A stretch of DNA of 39,312 nucleotides from Candidatus Oscillochloris fontis. GTDB taxonomy: Bacteria > Chloroflexota > Chloroflexia > Chloroflexales > Chloroflexaceae. The position numbers and the translations under genes are program-made. This document shows positions 15,543 through 23,939 of this stretch, in pieces; positions within the stretch are counted from its first letter, which is position 1, and each line of letters starts with the position of its first letter. The DNA lies in assembly GCF_004138135.1 (NCBI RefSeq), contig NZ_RYFD01000042.1, forward strand, positions 1-39,312, in the 5' to 3' direction. Under the pieces are notes generated by a model, which was given only the letters and a program-made list of their open reading frames with translations, did no database searches and was not told where the DNA came from.

Positions 15543-17510
15543 CTAAGACTCGCTACTACTCGCATCAATCACCGCGTTAGCGATCTGGTCGGCACGCCCC
15601 TGCGGCAGGTAGACATAGCGCCCACCCAACCACGCGGCCAGTTGCTGGGCCTCGCCACGCGAAACGTAGCTGCGCTGGGTGTCAATCACCACCGCGCCAA
15701 TGCCCGCCGACTTGAGCCGACTGCACAAGGTCTGCACCTCCATGCGCGCCTGAGCCATGCGCTCATCCTTACCCTGGCCGGGCATCGGCTGGAGCGGCAC
15801 ATTCGGACGGCCATCGGTAATCAGCACCAGCGTGGTGCGGTGAATACCCCGCGAGCGCGCCTGCTCAGCCACCTGGTAGGCCGAAAGCAACGCGGCTGCC
15901 AGGGGCGTCCCGCCACCCGTCGGCAAGACATCGAGCGCTCGTTTGGCCAACTCGACACTTTGCGATGGCGGTAGGAGCACGTCGGCGCGATCACCCCGGA
16001 AGGCAAGCAGCGCGACGTGGTCGCGGTGGACATACGCTTGCTGGAGCAGCGCATTCACCGCGCCCTTGGCCTGACGCATGCGGTGCAGCGCCATCGAGCC
16101 ACTCGCATCAACCACAAAGCAGAAGAGCGTTCCGGCCTTACTGCGGAACTTCTTAATGTGCAGATCATCGGCCCGCAGACGAATCCGCGCCTGACGTTCG
16201 GCGGCCTTGCGGCGGCCTTCGAGCAGTTGGCGTTCAACCTCGGACTTGCGCGAATTCTGCCACGGCGCTGCGGCGCGCAAGGTTGCCACCACATCCAAGC
16301 GCCCCTGCCCCGGCAAACCGGGGATCGAACGGATGTGACGGCCACGGTTGCCAGAGGTATTGCCACGCGAACCACTGCGCCCACTGCGGCGGATACTGAA
16401 GGGCGTTGAGAGTACATCCGGTGGCACCTCGGCATCCAGCGCCGAGAGTACCAGATCCTCCACCGTCAGATCATCCTCTGGGGGTGGCGGCGGCTCCTCC
16501 TCCTGCTCCTCGTCCTCCGGCTTGTCCTCATTACTCGGTGGCGGCGGCTGCTCCGGCTCCGGCGGCTGCTCCTGTTCCGGCGGCGGCTCCGGCTCAAACT
16601 CCGGGGCGCGTGTCGCACGCGGCACCATCACAAAGCGCACCGCCCGCTCCAGATCCTCTTCGTTCACCTCCTCGCGCCCAACCAGTGCCGCCGAAGCCAG
16701 CGCCGCCCGCACCGCGAAGATGTCAGCCCGATGCCCCTCAACGCCCAACGCCAAACCGGCCTGGCTAATCTGCATCAGGTGGTGATCACTAATCTTGACC
16801 GAGGGCAACAACTCGCGCGCCGCCATAATGGTGGCCGCCAGCAATGCCTCCTCTTCATCATACGGGTTCTCGGCCTTTGCAGCCGCACGGATCTTGACCT
16901 TCGACTTGAGTCGCGCAACCGCATCGGCGTCCAAGTTGCGCCGCACGACTTCAGCCCGCGAGCGCGTCGGAGCCTGACCAATCGGGGCCACAATCAGACC
17001 CACGCGATCCAACAAGTGACGGCGCGGCGGTCCCTCAGCCGGATCATAGGTCGAGATGAGCGCAAAGCGCGCCAACTCCACCACGCTCAGACCTTCACGC
17101 TCAACCCGCACCACGCCACTATCCAAGGCCGACAGCAGATGGTTGATCGTGCTATCATCAAGCAGATTGACCCCATCGGCGTAGAGCAGGCCACCATCCG
17201 CACGCGCCAGCAGACCGCTGCGCAACACCCGTTCACCACGAGAGAGCGTGGCTTCAAGATCGAGGCCGCCCAACAAGCGATCTTCAGTTACCCCTACCGG
17301 CAACTCCACAAAGGGTGGCGGGGGGCCATCCACCGCCATACCAAAGAGGCGGAAGAAACTCCGGGCCAGGGTACTCTTCCCGGTGCCGACTCCAGCCGCG
17401 ATCACCACCCCACCGAGGAGCGGATCAACCGCGAGCAGCAAAAGCGCCTGACGCGCCGTATCGAGACCGACGAGCGCAGAAAAGGGCAGGGCCGTATGCG
17501 TAGCTTTCAC
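15543..17510 (-). CDS. bchD: Magnesium chelatase subunit D
   Basis: 655 residues. With BchI it forms the AAA+ double ring that drives Mg2+ insertion into protoporphyrin IX by BchH. N-terminal AAA+ domain with an intact-looking Walker A (GVGTGKST); a proline/acid-rich linker (PEPPPEQEQPPEPEQPPPP and a following acidic run); and a C-terminal von Willebrand A domain with MIDAS motif DASGS, TPLAAALLSAY and ITDGRPN. I prefer a GTG start at 17510, six bases after GAGG; an ATG at 17528 would add six residues and lacks a ribosome site. Most BchD proteins have a degenerate ATP site, so the good Walker A deserves a note. Confidence 0.95.
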   Translation of the reverse strand: MKATHTALPFSALVGLDTARQALLLLAVDPLLGGVVIAAGVGTGKSTLARSFFRLFGMAVDGPPPPFVELPVGVTEDRLLGGLDLEATLSRGERVLRSGLLARADGGLLYADGVNLLDDSTINHLLSALDSGVVRVEREGLSVVELARFALISTYDPAEGPPRRHLLDRVGLIVAPIGQAPTRSRAEVVRRNLDADAVARLKSKVKIRAAAKAENPYDEEEALLAATIMAARELLPSVKISDHHLMQISQAGLALGVEGHRADIFAVRAALASAALVGREEVNEEDLERAVRFVMVPRATRAPEFEPEPPPEQEQPPEPEQPPPPSNEDKPEDEEQEEEPPPPPEDDLTVEDLVLSALDAEVPPDVLSTPFSIRRSGRSGSRGNTSGNRGRHIRSIPGLPGQGRLDVVATLRAAAPWQNSRKSEVERQLLEGRRKAAERQARIRLRADDLHIKKFRSKAGTLFCFVVDASGSMALHRMRQAKGAVNALLQQAYVHRDHVALLAFRGDRADVLLPPSQSVELAKRALDVLPTGGGTPLAAALLSAYQVAEQARSRGIHRTTLVLITDGRPNVPLQPMPGQGKDERMAQARMEVQTLCSRLKSAGIGAVVIDTQRSYVSRGEAQQLAAWLGGRYVYLPQGRADQIANAVIDASSSES

Positions 17511-17534
17511 GAAACACCTCGTGCGCATAGATCA

Positions 17535-17565
17535 TGCGGCGGGCAACAGCATATTGCCCGCCGCA
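17535..17565 (-). other. Intercistronic hairpin between bchI and bchD
   Basis: TGCGGCGGGCAA / TTGCCCGCCGCA, a perfect 12-bp stem with a 7-base loop, starting nine bases after the bchI stop and ending before the bchD ribosome site. No T-run, so it more likely protects or sets the ratio of the two messages than terminates. Confidence 0.55.
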
Positions 17566-17573
17566 CCATCCAT

Positions 17574-18674
17574 TTACGCCAGCACTTCTTCCACCGCCCG
17601 CTCGATCCGCACCGCATCGTCCTGGGTCTCCAGGGGGTCTTTGCGTAAGCGGTGACGCAGGGCAAGGATGGCGATGCGCCGCACGTCCTCAAGCTTCACC
17701 TCGTTATGGCCCTCAACGGCGGCCAGTGCAGTGGCCGTTCGGCTGAGCGTCAACTCACCACGGTGGCCGTCAATCTCCAACTTGACACACAACTCGGCGA
17801 TCTTATAGAGCACCGGGTCAGGCAGCACCACATCGGGCAGGCGCTTCTGGGCACCCTTGATCTTGCGCTGGAGCTTAGCGGTCTCCTTATCCCATTTGGC
17901 CGCAAAGGCAAATGGGTCGGCGTCATAGTCCCGCCGACGGCGCACGATCTCAACCCGCTCCTCCACGTTGGTAATCGTGGTGATACGCGCATGCAGACCG
18001 AAGCGGTCGAGCAACTGCGGACGCAGATCGCCCTCTTCGGGGTTGCCGCTACCTACCAACACAAAGCGGGCGGGGTGGCGGATGCTGATACCTTCGCGCT
18101 CAACCACATTGGTACCGCTGGCCGCTACGTCGAGCAGCACGTCCACCAAATGGTCTTCGAGCAGGTTGACCTCATCAATATAGAGGAAGCCACGGTTGGC
18201 ACGCGCCAACAGGCCCGGCGCAAACGCCTGGACACCCTGCGTCAGAGCGCGCTCAATATCGAGCGTACCACAGACCCGATCCTCCGTCGCGCCGAGCGGT
18301 AGGTCAACCACCGGCACCGGGATCGTCACCGTCGTGGTCTTCACCGGCGTCTTCTTGCCATCGCTGCTGGTGCAGCGCTCGCAGAGGCCAGCGGTGCGCT
18401 CAGGGGCACACGAGTAGGGGCAACCGGCCACCGCCTTGATCGGCGGCAACATCGCGGCCAACGCACGCACAGCCGTACTCTTGGCCGTACCACGATGACC
18501 CATGACCATCACACCACCAATCGTCGGGCTGACCACACACAGCAGCAGGGCCAGTTTCAGTTCTTCCTGACCAACGATGGCAGTAAACGGATACGGAGGA
18601 ACAGGGGCGTTCGGGGTGGGTGCAGTACCATTGGGCGACGCCTGCGGCAGCGTCTCAAGAGTCTCTTTCGACAT
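17574..18674 (-). CDS. bchI: Magnesium chelatase subunit I
   Basis: 366 residues. AAA+ ATPase motor of Mg-chelatase, first committed step of bacteriochlorophyll synthesis. Walker A GHRGTAKS (59-66), the family start YPFTAIVGQEELKLALLL, Walker B FLYIDEVNLL, the conserved NPEEGDLRPQLLDRFGLHA and the arginine-rich C-terminal lid. A CAPERTAGLCERC insertion after Walker A with paired cysteines is common to BchI/ChlI. Upstream of bchD with 63 bases between. Confidence 0.97.
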   Translation of the reverse strand: MSKETLETLPQASPNGTAPTPNAPVPPYPFTAIVGQEELKLALLLCVVSPTIGGVMVMGHRGTAKSTAVRALAAMLPPIKAVAGCPYSCAPERTAGLCERCTSSDGKKTPVKTTTVTIPVPVVDLPLGATEDRVCGTLDIERALTQGVQAFAPGLLARANRGFLYIDEVNLLEDHLVDVLLDVAASGTNVVEREGISIRHPARFVLVGSGNPEEGDLRPQLLDRFGLHARITTITNVEERVEIVRRRRDYDADPFAFAAKWDKETAKLQRKIKGAQKRLPDVVLPDPVLYKIAELCVKLEIDGHRGELTLSRTATALAAVEGHNEVKLEDVRRIAILALRHRLRKDPLETQDDAVRIERAVEEVLA

Positions 18675-18722
18675 AGAAATTACTCATAGCGATCAGCAAC
18701 ATGGCCGAATCGCACGAACCAA

Positions 18723-18754
18723 GGGCTCTGGAGACAAACATCCCTCCAGAGCCC
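18723..18754 (-). other. Hairpin between the 68-aa gene and bchI
   Basis: GGGCTCTGGAG / CTCCAGAGCCC, 11-bp perfect stem with a 10-base loop. No T-run on the minus strand, so it may be a processing or stability element in the polycistronic message. Confidence 0.5.
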
Positions 18755-18806
18755 CTGCATCGGGCGCGGGGCAATTCCCACGCTACCTACCAGGTGCAAA
18801 GAGCCG

Positions 18807-19013
18807 TTACCAACTATTAGAAGGAGTCTTAGTCTCTGTCCCCGCAGCGGGCTTGCGATCTTTGTTGCGGGTACGACGAGCAAACGCCGTCACGTTGGTC
18901 CACAAGAATGTCAGAGCCAACGCGATAACCGTACACAAAAACGTGATCCAACACATCAACGCAGGAGCGATCGGGCCGATCATTTGCGTGGCTTCACCGA
19001 GACCGCTTGGCAT
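18807..19013 (-). CDS. Small single-helix membrane protein in the bch cluster
   Basis: 68 residues beginning MPSGLGEATQMIGPIAPALM. One membrane segment (about 12-38, PIAPALMCWITFLCTVIALALTFLW) then a basic C-terminus (ARRTRNKDRK), so probably N-out/C-in. AGGAG lies eight bases before the ATG. No family recognised; it is not a light-harvesting alpha or beta chain by its histidine content (none). Position inside the bch cluster, followed by bchI, suggests a role in pigment synthesis or assembly. Confidence 0.7.
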   Translation of the reverse strand: MPSGLGEATQMIGPIAPALMCWITFLCTVIALALTFLWTNVTAFARRTRNKDRKPAAGTETKTPSNSW

Positions 19014-19158
19014 AGCTTACTCCTGGTGGCACCCCAACGTCGAATTGGCGTAGAGGGCATGAACACTTCACGCATCTTTATGTCTTGCCGAACTTGGAAT
19101 TTCTGGTTCTATTCTACCACATGTCGGCAATGGGGTGGAATAACCTCCGAGACATTGT

Positions 19159-19311
19159 CAGGGCATGTGCAATGTCATTGGGGCTGTGCCCCAAACCTTC
19201 ATTTTTGTTGTGTTTTGGCGGCTTCGCCGCCAAAACACAACAAAAAATATCTTCGGGGGCGGCTTCGCCGCCCCCCAAACCCCCACCGGAGGTGACTTTG
19301 CACATGCCCTG
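19159..19311. mobile_element. Three-hairpin MITE-like element, copy B, with imperfect 10-bp duplication
   Basis: 153 bp, same orientation as copy A and of nearly the same sequence: ends CAGGGCATGTGCAATGTC and its near complement, stems GGGGCTGTGCCCC, GTTTTGGCGGC / GCCGCCAAAAC and GGGGGCGGC / GCCGCCCCC. The flanks GAGACATTGT (19149-19158) and GGGAGATTGT (19312-19321) match at 8 of 10 positions, an aged target duplication. It lies within the bch cluster between the 55-aa and 68-aa genes. Confidence 0.75.
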
Positions 19312-19346
19312 GGGAGATTGTAGGGACGAGGCATCGCCTCTACTAC

Positions 19347-19514
19347 CTACCTCCGCCAGAGCGGATTGACTAGATCCGGCATCTCGATGCCCGACTCGGT
19401 GTATGTATGGCTCAACGTCCAACAGCGGGCGACCAACCACCAGCGTAAGCGCAGATACCACGGGGCACGGACATAGTCGATCTGGGTCGTCTGGGGGTGT
19501 ATCTGGAGCGCCAT
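19347..19514 (-). CDS. 55-residue Trp-rich small protein downstream of bchX
   Basis: Starts with the ATG at 19514 behind GAGGTGAG and reads MALQIHPQTTQIDYVRAPWY, then an arginine/tryptophan stretch (LRLRWWLVARCW), ending DLVNPLWRR and TAG. Five tryptophans in 55 residues, no clear full membrane helix. It lies 53 bases after bchX on the same strand. No family recognised. The other frame over this stretch is longer but lacks a ribosome site and runs into the repeat element, so this one is preferred. Confidence 0.55.
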   Translation of the reverse strand: MALQIHPQTTQIDYVRAPWYLRLRWWLVARCWTLSHTYTESGIEMPDLVNPLWRR

Positions 19515-19567
19515 AGCTCACCTCACAGGCCACGCCTGGCTCCATGGTCAAACGCAGCACGTAACAC

Positions 19568-20770
19568 TCAACGGTAGAGCGGACTCGCCGGACGACGCAG
19601 ATCGACATAGCGATAGGTTTCGCCAGACTTCTGCAACGCGGCGAGAATGGCCATCTTGCTATCAAGCTCACGCTCATCACCAAAGCAGATGGTCGTATGA
19701 CCGTCAATCGTCAGGGTCATGCCCTTTTTCGGATCGTGGTTGGCGTCGGTGACATACAGGCCCAACTCGGTGAGCAGGCGCGCCACCACCCGCCCAGTTG
19801 GGGCATCAAACAGCACCGGAGCCTCTGTCGGAGGCAACGCAGGCACCGCCAGGGTTACGGGGCGCTGGTTCCCGAAGAGCTCGGTCGAACTCGCTCCCGC
19901 CGGTACAATATCCGGCTCCTCAGCCCCAAAGACGTTGAGGAACTCGTCATACTCCAACGGGTGTACCTGATCCATCGCGACCGTCGGCAGGCTACGCTCA
20001 ATAATCTGCTGCGCCAGCCGATCAAATATCGCGTTGAAGTCTTCATCTACCAGCGCGAGTTTGCAGGCATCGGCCATCTCGCGGATCTTACGATCCAGCG
20101 GGATGCTGGCCAGCACCGGCAGGTTGATACGCTCGGCGAAGCGCGCCGCCACCCCGCTGCCATCATCGCGGTTGACGACGAGACCCACCAAGCGCGTGTG
20201 CCCGCCCATACTCGCAAAGTACTTGGCGGCACTAGCAATATTGTTGGCCGCGTAGAGGCTCTGGCGATCATTGCCGCACAAAATGATCACCTCCTCGGCC
20301 AACGAGCGCGAGAGCGGGGTCGCAAAGCCACCACACACCACATCACCCAAGAAGTCCATCACCACATAGTCGAGCGCCCACTGGCTGAGGCCAAACTTCT
20401 CGAGCAGGTCGAAGCCAAAGGTGATGCCACGCCCACCACAGCCGCGCCCCACCTCCGGGCCACCAATCTCACAGCCATAGACCGTAGCCGCTCCATCCAT
20501 GATCGCGGTCTTAAAGACCACATGCTCAACCTGAAGCGCATCCTCGCGACCCTCGGCCTTGTAGGTACGCCAGACATCGCCCAGCGTGGGCAGGCTCACG
20601 CCCCCGAACAGCGCATTACAACTATCGTGCTTGGGATCGCAACCGAGTTGCAAGACCCGATTGCCGAGCAGAGCCAACTTACTGACCAGATTGGTGGTGA
20701 AGAATGACTTGCCCATACCGCCCTTGCCATAGACGGCGATCATACGGGCCGATGGAGATGTACGCGCCAT
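19568..20770 (-). CDS. bchX: Chlorophyllide a reductase iron protein BchX, with C-terminal extension
   Basis: 400 residues. NifH-like ATPase that feeds electrons to BchYZ to reduce ring B of chlorophyllide a. P-loop GKGGMGKS (15-22); [4Fe-4S] cysteines C111 (GRGCGG) and C146 (DVVCGG). The signature EIGGPEVGRGCGGRGI is that of BchX, not BchL. The NifH-like core ends near FLNVF (277-281). About 110 residues follow, ending FGDERELDSKM...YVDLRRPASPLYR, which resembles the end of FtsQ/DivIB proteins. An in-frame longer start at 20980 would overlap bchC; the ATG at 20770 lies 13 bases after the bchC stop. Confidence 0.93.
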   Translation of the reverse strand: MARTSPSARMIAVYGKGGMGKSFFTTNLVSKLALLGNRVLQLGCDPKHDSCNALFGGVSLPTLGDVWRTYKAEGREDALQVEHVVFKTAIMDGAATVYGCEIGGPEVGRGCGGRGITFGFDLLEKFGLSQWALDYVVMDFLGDVVCGGFATPLSRSLAEEVIILCGNDRQSLYAANNIASAAKYFASMGGHTRLVGLVVNRDDGSGVAARFAERINLPVLASIPLDRKIREMADACKLALVDEDFNAIFDRLAQQIIERSLPTVAMDQVHPLEYDEFLNVFGAEEPDIVPAGASSTELFGNQRPVTLAVPALPPTEAPVLFDAPTGRVVARLLTELGLYVTDANHDPKKGMTLTIDGHTTICFGDERELDSKMAILAALQKSGETYRYVDLRRPASPLYR

Positions 20771-20783
20771 AGAGTTCTCGCTT

Positions 20784-21770
20784 CTAGCCCTCAGTCTCTG
20801 GTTGCGGCCATTCCACCACCACCTTGAGGCATGCCGGGTCCTCAAAGGCGAGCCGATAGGCGGCTTGGATGCGATCCAGCGGCACACGATGGGTGAGCAA
20901 GCCACTGACATCCAACTCACCCGCAGCGAGCATATCGCGCACCCGTGGCAGATCGCCATCGGGGCCAAACTGCCACTCACGGGCGATCAGGATCTGGGCC
21001 TCGCGCATGAAGAGCGGCGCGTAGGGCAGATTCATGGTGTCGTAGTAACCGAGCAACAAGACCCGCCCGTGGTTGGCGAGCAGCGGCAACGCCCCAGAGA
21101 GTGCGGTCATCGAGCCGGTGGCCTCGATCAGCACATTGATGTTGGCGTCACTAATCGCCTCATCGAGCAATTCGCGGTTAATATCCACCACCTGATCAGC
21201 CTGTGAGTGCGCCAAACGCACCGCCACCCGGTCGGCTACCGCCACAAAGGCGGCCCCCGCCAAACGCGCCAGACGCGCCGCCAACTGGCCCACAATCCCC
21301 TGGCCAAGCACTAGCACGCGATCTGTCGTGCGGATGTTGGCAAGATTAATGCCATGCAACGCAGTTGCCGCCAGCGCCAGGATCACTCCATTGACCGGAT
21401 TGATCGTTCCTAGCGGAATGACTCGTTCGGCCTCGGCGCTAATAAACTCGCTCTGACCGCCCCATGCCGGATTGACCCCCTGGAAACAGCGAGCACCACC
21501 GATGTAGACCCACTGACCGAGCAGATCCTTAGGGGCCTTCTTGCCCACTTGGATCACCTGACCCACGGTTTCGTACCCCGGCACCACCGGGAAGAGCAAC
21601 TGCGGCTGAGGCAAACGCCCATCGAGCAACATCCGCTCCGTCCCGGCACTGATCGAGGTATAGGCAGTACGGATCAGCACATCCCCCGCCCGTGGCTCCG
21701 TTACCTGCACGGTGCGGAGTTCAACCACATTGCGTCGCGGGATCACCACCGCACGAGATTTGATCGGCAT
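20784..21770 (-). CDS. bchC: 3-hydroxyethyl bacteriochlorophyllide a dehydrogenase
   Basis: 328 residues. Oxidises the 3-hydroxyethyl group to the 3-acetyl group of bacteriochlorophyll a, using NAD+. MDR-like fold without catalytic zinc: SISAGTERMLLDGRLPQP, PVVPGYETVGQVIQVG, GGARCFQGVNPAWGGQSEF, then the NAD-binding RVLVLGQGIVGQLAARLA. AAGGA precedes the ATG. Directly upstream of bchX and downstream of bchF, the order of successive steps on the side chains. Confidence 0.94.
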   Translation of the reverse strand: MPIKSRAVVIPRRNVVELRTVQVTEPRAGDVLIRTAYTSISAGTERMLLDGRLPQPQLLFPVVPGYETVGQVIQVGKKAPKDLLGQWVYIGGARCFQGVNPAWGGQSEFISAEAERVIPLGTINPVNGVILALAATALHGINLANIRTTDRVLVLGQGIVGQLAARLARLAGAAFVAVADRVAVRLAHSQADQVVDINRELLDEAISDANINVLIEATGSMTALSGALPLLANHGRVLLLGYYDTMNLPYAPLFMREAQILIAREWQFGPDGDLPRVRDMLAAGELDVSGLLTHRVPLDRIQAAYRLAFEDPACLKVVVEWPQPETEG

Positions 21771-21785
21771 AGTGTGCCGTCCTTG

Positions 21786-22268
21786 CTAGTTCTGCATTGA
21801 CGTGGCCGCAGCCTCAGCCCGCTTGAGCGCACTGCGCTGTTGGGCGGAACGAACCCCACGCACGAGAAACTGTGCGGCATTGAAGAGGTAAGAGACATAG
21901 GCAAAGACCATCACCCACATCACGGTGCGATCATCGGCCCCCATCCACTGGGCGACAAAGTAGGCATTATGGGTAATGATCGCGATCAGGTTGCCGAGAT
22001 CCTCCCAGAAGAACTCCTTCGCCATAAAGTAGTGGTCGTACATGTCGTACTCCCACAGCATGCCCGTGATCGTCAAGGCCCAGATCAACGTAATCTTGAT
22101 CCAGATGCTGATCGTCGCAGCCCAATAGCCCTGGCCAGTGGTGAGGTAATAGATCACCAAACCAAAGCTAATCAGGAAGGCCACAAACTGGATGGGTGCC
22201 AGAATGATCTGCACCTTCGTCCATTTGGAACGGGCACGACGAGCGAGTTGATCCTCGGTGTACATCAT
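21786..22268 (-). CDS. bchF: 3-vinyl bacteriochlorophyllide hydratase
   Basis: 160 residues from the ATG at 22268 (MMYTEDQLARRARSKWTKVQ); an upstream in-frame ATG at 22313 would overlap the MFS gene. Adds water to the 3-vinyl group, the step before BchC. Family pattern YTEDQLARR...W..VQIILAPIQFVAFLISFGLVIYYL, then WIKITLIWALTITGMLWE and FFWEDLGNLIAIITHNAYFVAQW; four predicted membrane helices. An AGGATAAGAG sequence lies upstream of the start. Seven bases after the MFS gene and 15 before bchC. Confidence 0.92.
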   Translation of the reverse strand: MMYTEDQLARRARSKWTKVQIILAPIQFVAFLISFGLVIYYLTTGQGYWAATISIWIKITLIWALTITGMLWEYDMYDHYFMAKEFFWEDLGNLIAIITHNAYFVAQWMGADDRTVMWVMVFAYVSYLFNAAQFLVRGVRSAQQRSALKRAEAAATSMQN

Positions 22269-22275
22269 AGAACTC

Positions 22276-23631
22276 TTATCCTGCGGTATCCATTGCAAGT
22301 GCGGTTGAGACATCGCGGCGGCTCAGACCCTTAAACTCCTGCACACTCACCCCGCGCAGGATAAGCACAGCCCCAACCATTAGTATGGCCTCGAAGCCAA
22401 AGATCATGGCATAGCCGATTTGGTAACTAATACCGATCTGCTCCATCAGTACCGTCACCAGTGCCCCACTAACGACATTAGCCAGCCCATTGCCCAGACC
22501 CTGCGCCATGCCCCACATGCCCATATAGAGCCCGGCCTGACCTGCGATAGTCATCTCCATCATCATCGAGAGGCTACCGACATTAAAGAAGCCAATCGCC
22601 AGACCCATCAGCAACAAAGCAGGGGTGATCAAACTAGCTTGATGGATGAAACTAGAGACAGCGATCACCCCCAACCCGATCGCAATCCCTACCGCACCAA
22701 TCGAGGCAATCGTCTTCTTGGCAACCGGAACAAAGTTGGAGAAGAGACCGATCCCGAACATACCCAACAGCGCCCCAGCGCCCCATGCCTGCTGGAAGGC
22801 CGCCGTCTGCTTCTGGGGCATATCAAAGACCTGCTTGCCAAACGGTTCGAGGATGGCATCCTGCAAGAAGATGCCCATAATCCCCAGCAACACATAGAAG
22901 AAGAAGTTACGGGCCTGGGTATTCTCACCCATGATACGCGCTGCCACCCGCAACGTCCCCAGCGGCGAATCGGTCTCAGCCGGTTGGGCGGCCATCAACT
23001 TGGCGTGTTCTTCCTTGCTGATACGCGACTCAACCCCGATTAGGCCAACAAACATGGTGCCCAACACCACAAACGGGGTGAGGTTATACAGACTCTGCAT
23101 CGCCTCTGGCGTATAGTGGGGCATGATCACCTGCGAGACAATTGAAGAGCCAATCCCACTAATGATCACCGCCGCCCACACCACCGCCACCGCGCCACCG
23201 CGTGACTTCTCAGGAATGACCTCGGCAATCAGGGCGTTGGAGGAACTGCCATTCATGGCCATCGCCATCCCGAAGAAGCCGATCAAGAAGAAGGCTTCGA
23301 CCGTCGCCACAAGGCTCTGCTCGCCCAAACCAACCGCAATCGAGGGCAGGAAGAGCATCGGAACCGAGGCCAAAAGCCCACTGAGCAGAATGTAGGGGCT
23401 ACGCCGGAAGCCCAGAATGGGATGCCGATCCGAAAGACGCCCCCAGTAGGGGTAGAGGAAAGAGATGAAGTGGTGCAAGCCGATCAGGGAGGTGACAATC
23501 ACCGCAATCGCTTTGAGATCCCCAATCGCAACGCGATTAAAGTTGAAGGTGAGCAGCGCAAACATCCAACCCGCCCCCACCCGCGTAATCGCTAGTTGGA
23601 TCGTCTTGATGATAATCCGCACAGCAGACAT
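22276..23631 (-). CDS. PucC/LhaA-type BCD family major facilitator
   Basis: 451 residues with about 12 membrane helices. Members of the bacteriochlorophyll-delivery (BCD/PucC/LhaA) branch of MFS transporters assemble light-harvesting complexes or move pigment. Characteristic pieces: VGAGWMFALLTFNFNRVAIGDL, YWGRLSDRHPILGFRRSPYI, AMNGSSSNALIAEVIPEKSRGGAVAV, and the late helix GLYMGMWGMAQGLGNGLANVVSGAL. The true start is the ATG at 23631, eight bases after AGAGAGG; the open frame upstream to 23799 is non-coding. First gene of the bch operon. Confidence 0.9.
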   Translation of the reverse strand: MSAVRIIIKTIQLAITRVGAGWMFALLTFNFNRVAIGDLKAIAVIVTSLIGLHHFISFLYPYWGRLSDRHPILGFRRSPYILLSGLLASVPMLFLPSIAVGLGEQSLVATVEAFFLIGFFGMAMAMNGSSSNALIAEVIPEKSRGGAVAVVWAAVIISGIGSSIVSQVIMPHYTPEAMQSLYNLTPFVVLGTMFVGLIGVESRISKEEHAKLMAAQPAETDSPLGTLRVAARIMGENTQARNFFFYVLLGIMGIFLQDAILEPFGKQVFDMPQKQTAAFQQAWGAGALLGMFGIGLFSNFVPVAKKTIASIGAVGIAIGLGVIAVSSFIHQASLITPALLLMGLAIGFFNVGSLSMMMEMTIAGQAGLYMGMWGMAQGLGNGLANVVSGALVTVLMEQIGISYQIGYAMIFGFEAILMVGAVLILRGVSVQEFKGLSRRDVSTALAMDTAG

Positions 23632-23883
23632 CGAGCTAACCTCTCTTCTTGATGACATATATGATGAAGATACAATCCAGAGGTGCAGTTGAGGGGGAAT
23701 GAAGATCCATAGCAGCGCCGTGGTGTTGCATACCACTACACTCGACATCCCCAGACAACACCGTCCTAGGCGATAGTGTACACAAGACCGCCGAATCACA
23801 GCGTACCGCCCCAGACAAGGGGATGGTGTGCGATGGGGAGCGCTGCGTCGCTTGCATTTCTATGGCAATTTGATCGTGGGCGG

Positions 23884-23912
23884 AGTATAGCATAGCCATC
23901 CAAAACCTTCAA
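23884..23912 (-). promoter_or_regulatory. Proximal promoter of the pucC-bch operon
   Basis: Minus strand: TTGAAG (23907-23912), 17 bases, TATACT (23884-23889) with an extended TG (TGCTATACT). It lies about 250 bases before the MFS start, leaving a long leader. Confidence 0.5.
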
Positions 23913-23939
23913 TATCTACAAAAGCCGTGCAAGTGCTTG

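Noticed and set aside
19515-19707. 197-codon minus ORF overlapping bchX and the repeat (19114-19707)
   Set aside because: It is out of frame with bchX, which clearly uses that DNA, and it ends in the MITE. The 55-codon frame with its own ribosome site explains the remaining part better.
19568-20770. bchL or nifH identity for the iron protein
   Set aside because: The motif GGPEVGRGCGGRGI and the neighbouring bchC and bchF point to BchX; BchL carries a different sequence after the first cysteine region.
20771-20980. Longer bchX start at 20980
   Set aside because: It would overlap the end of bchC and adds low-quality sequence before the conserved IAVYGKGG start; the ATG at 20770 fits.
23730-23770. 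PpsR/CrtJ box (TGT-N12-ACA) in the bch promoter region
   Set aside because: The best candidate near GTGTTGCATACCACTACA has an 11-base spacer and lies downstream of the promoters; not convincing.
23632-23799. N-terminal extension of the MFS gene
   Set aside because: The extension is not MFS-like. AGAGAGG before the ATG at 23631 marks the proper start, and the region upstream holds the leader.
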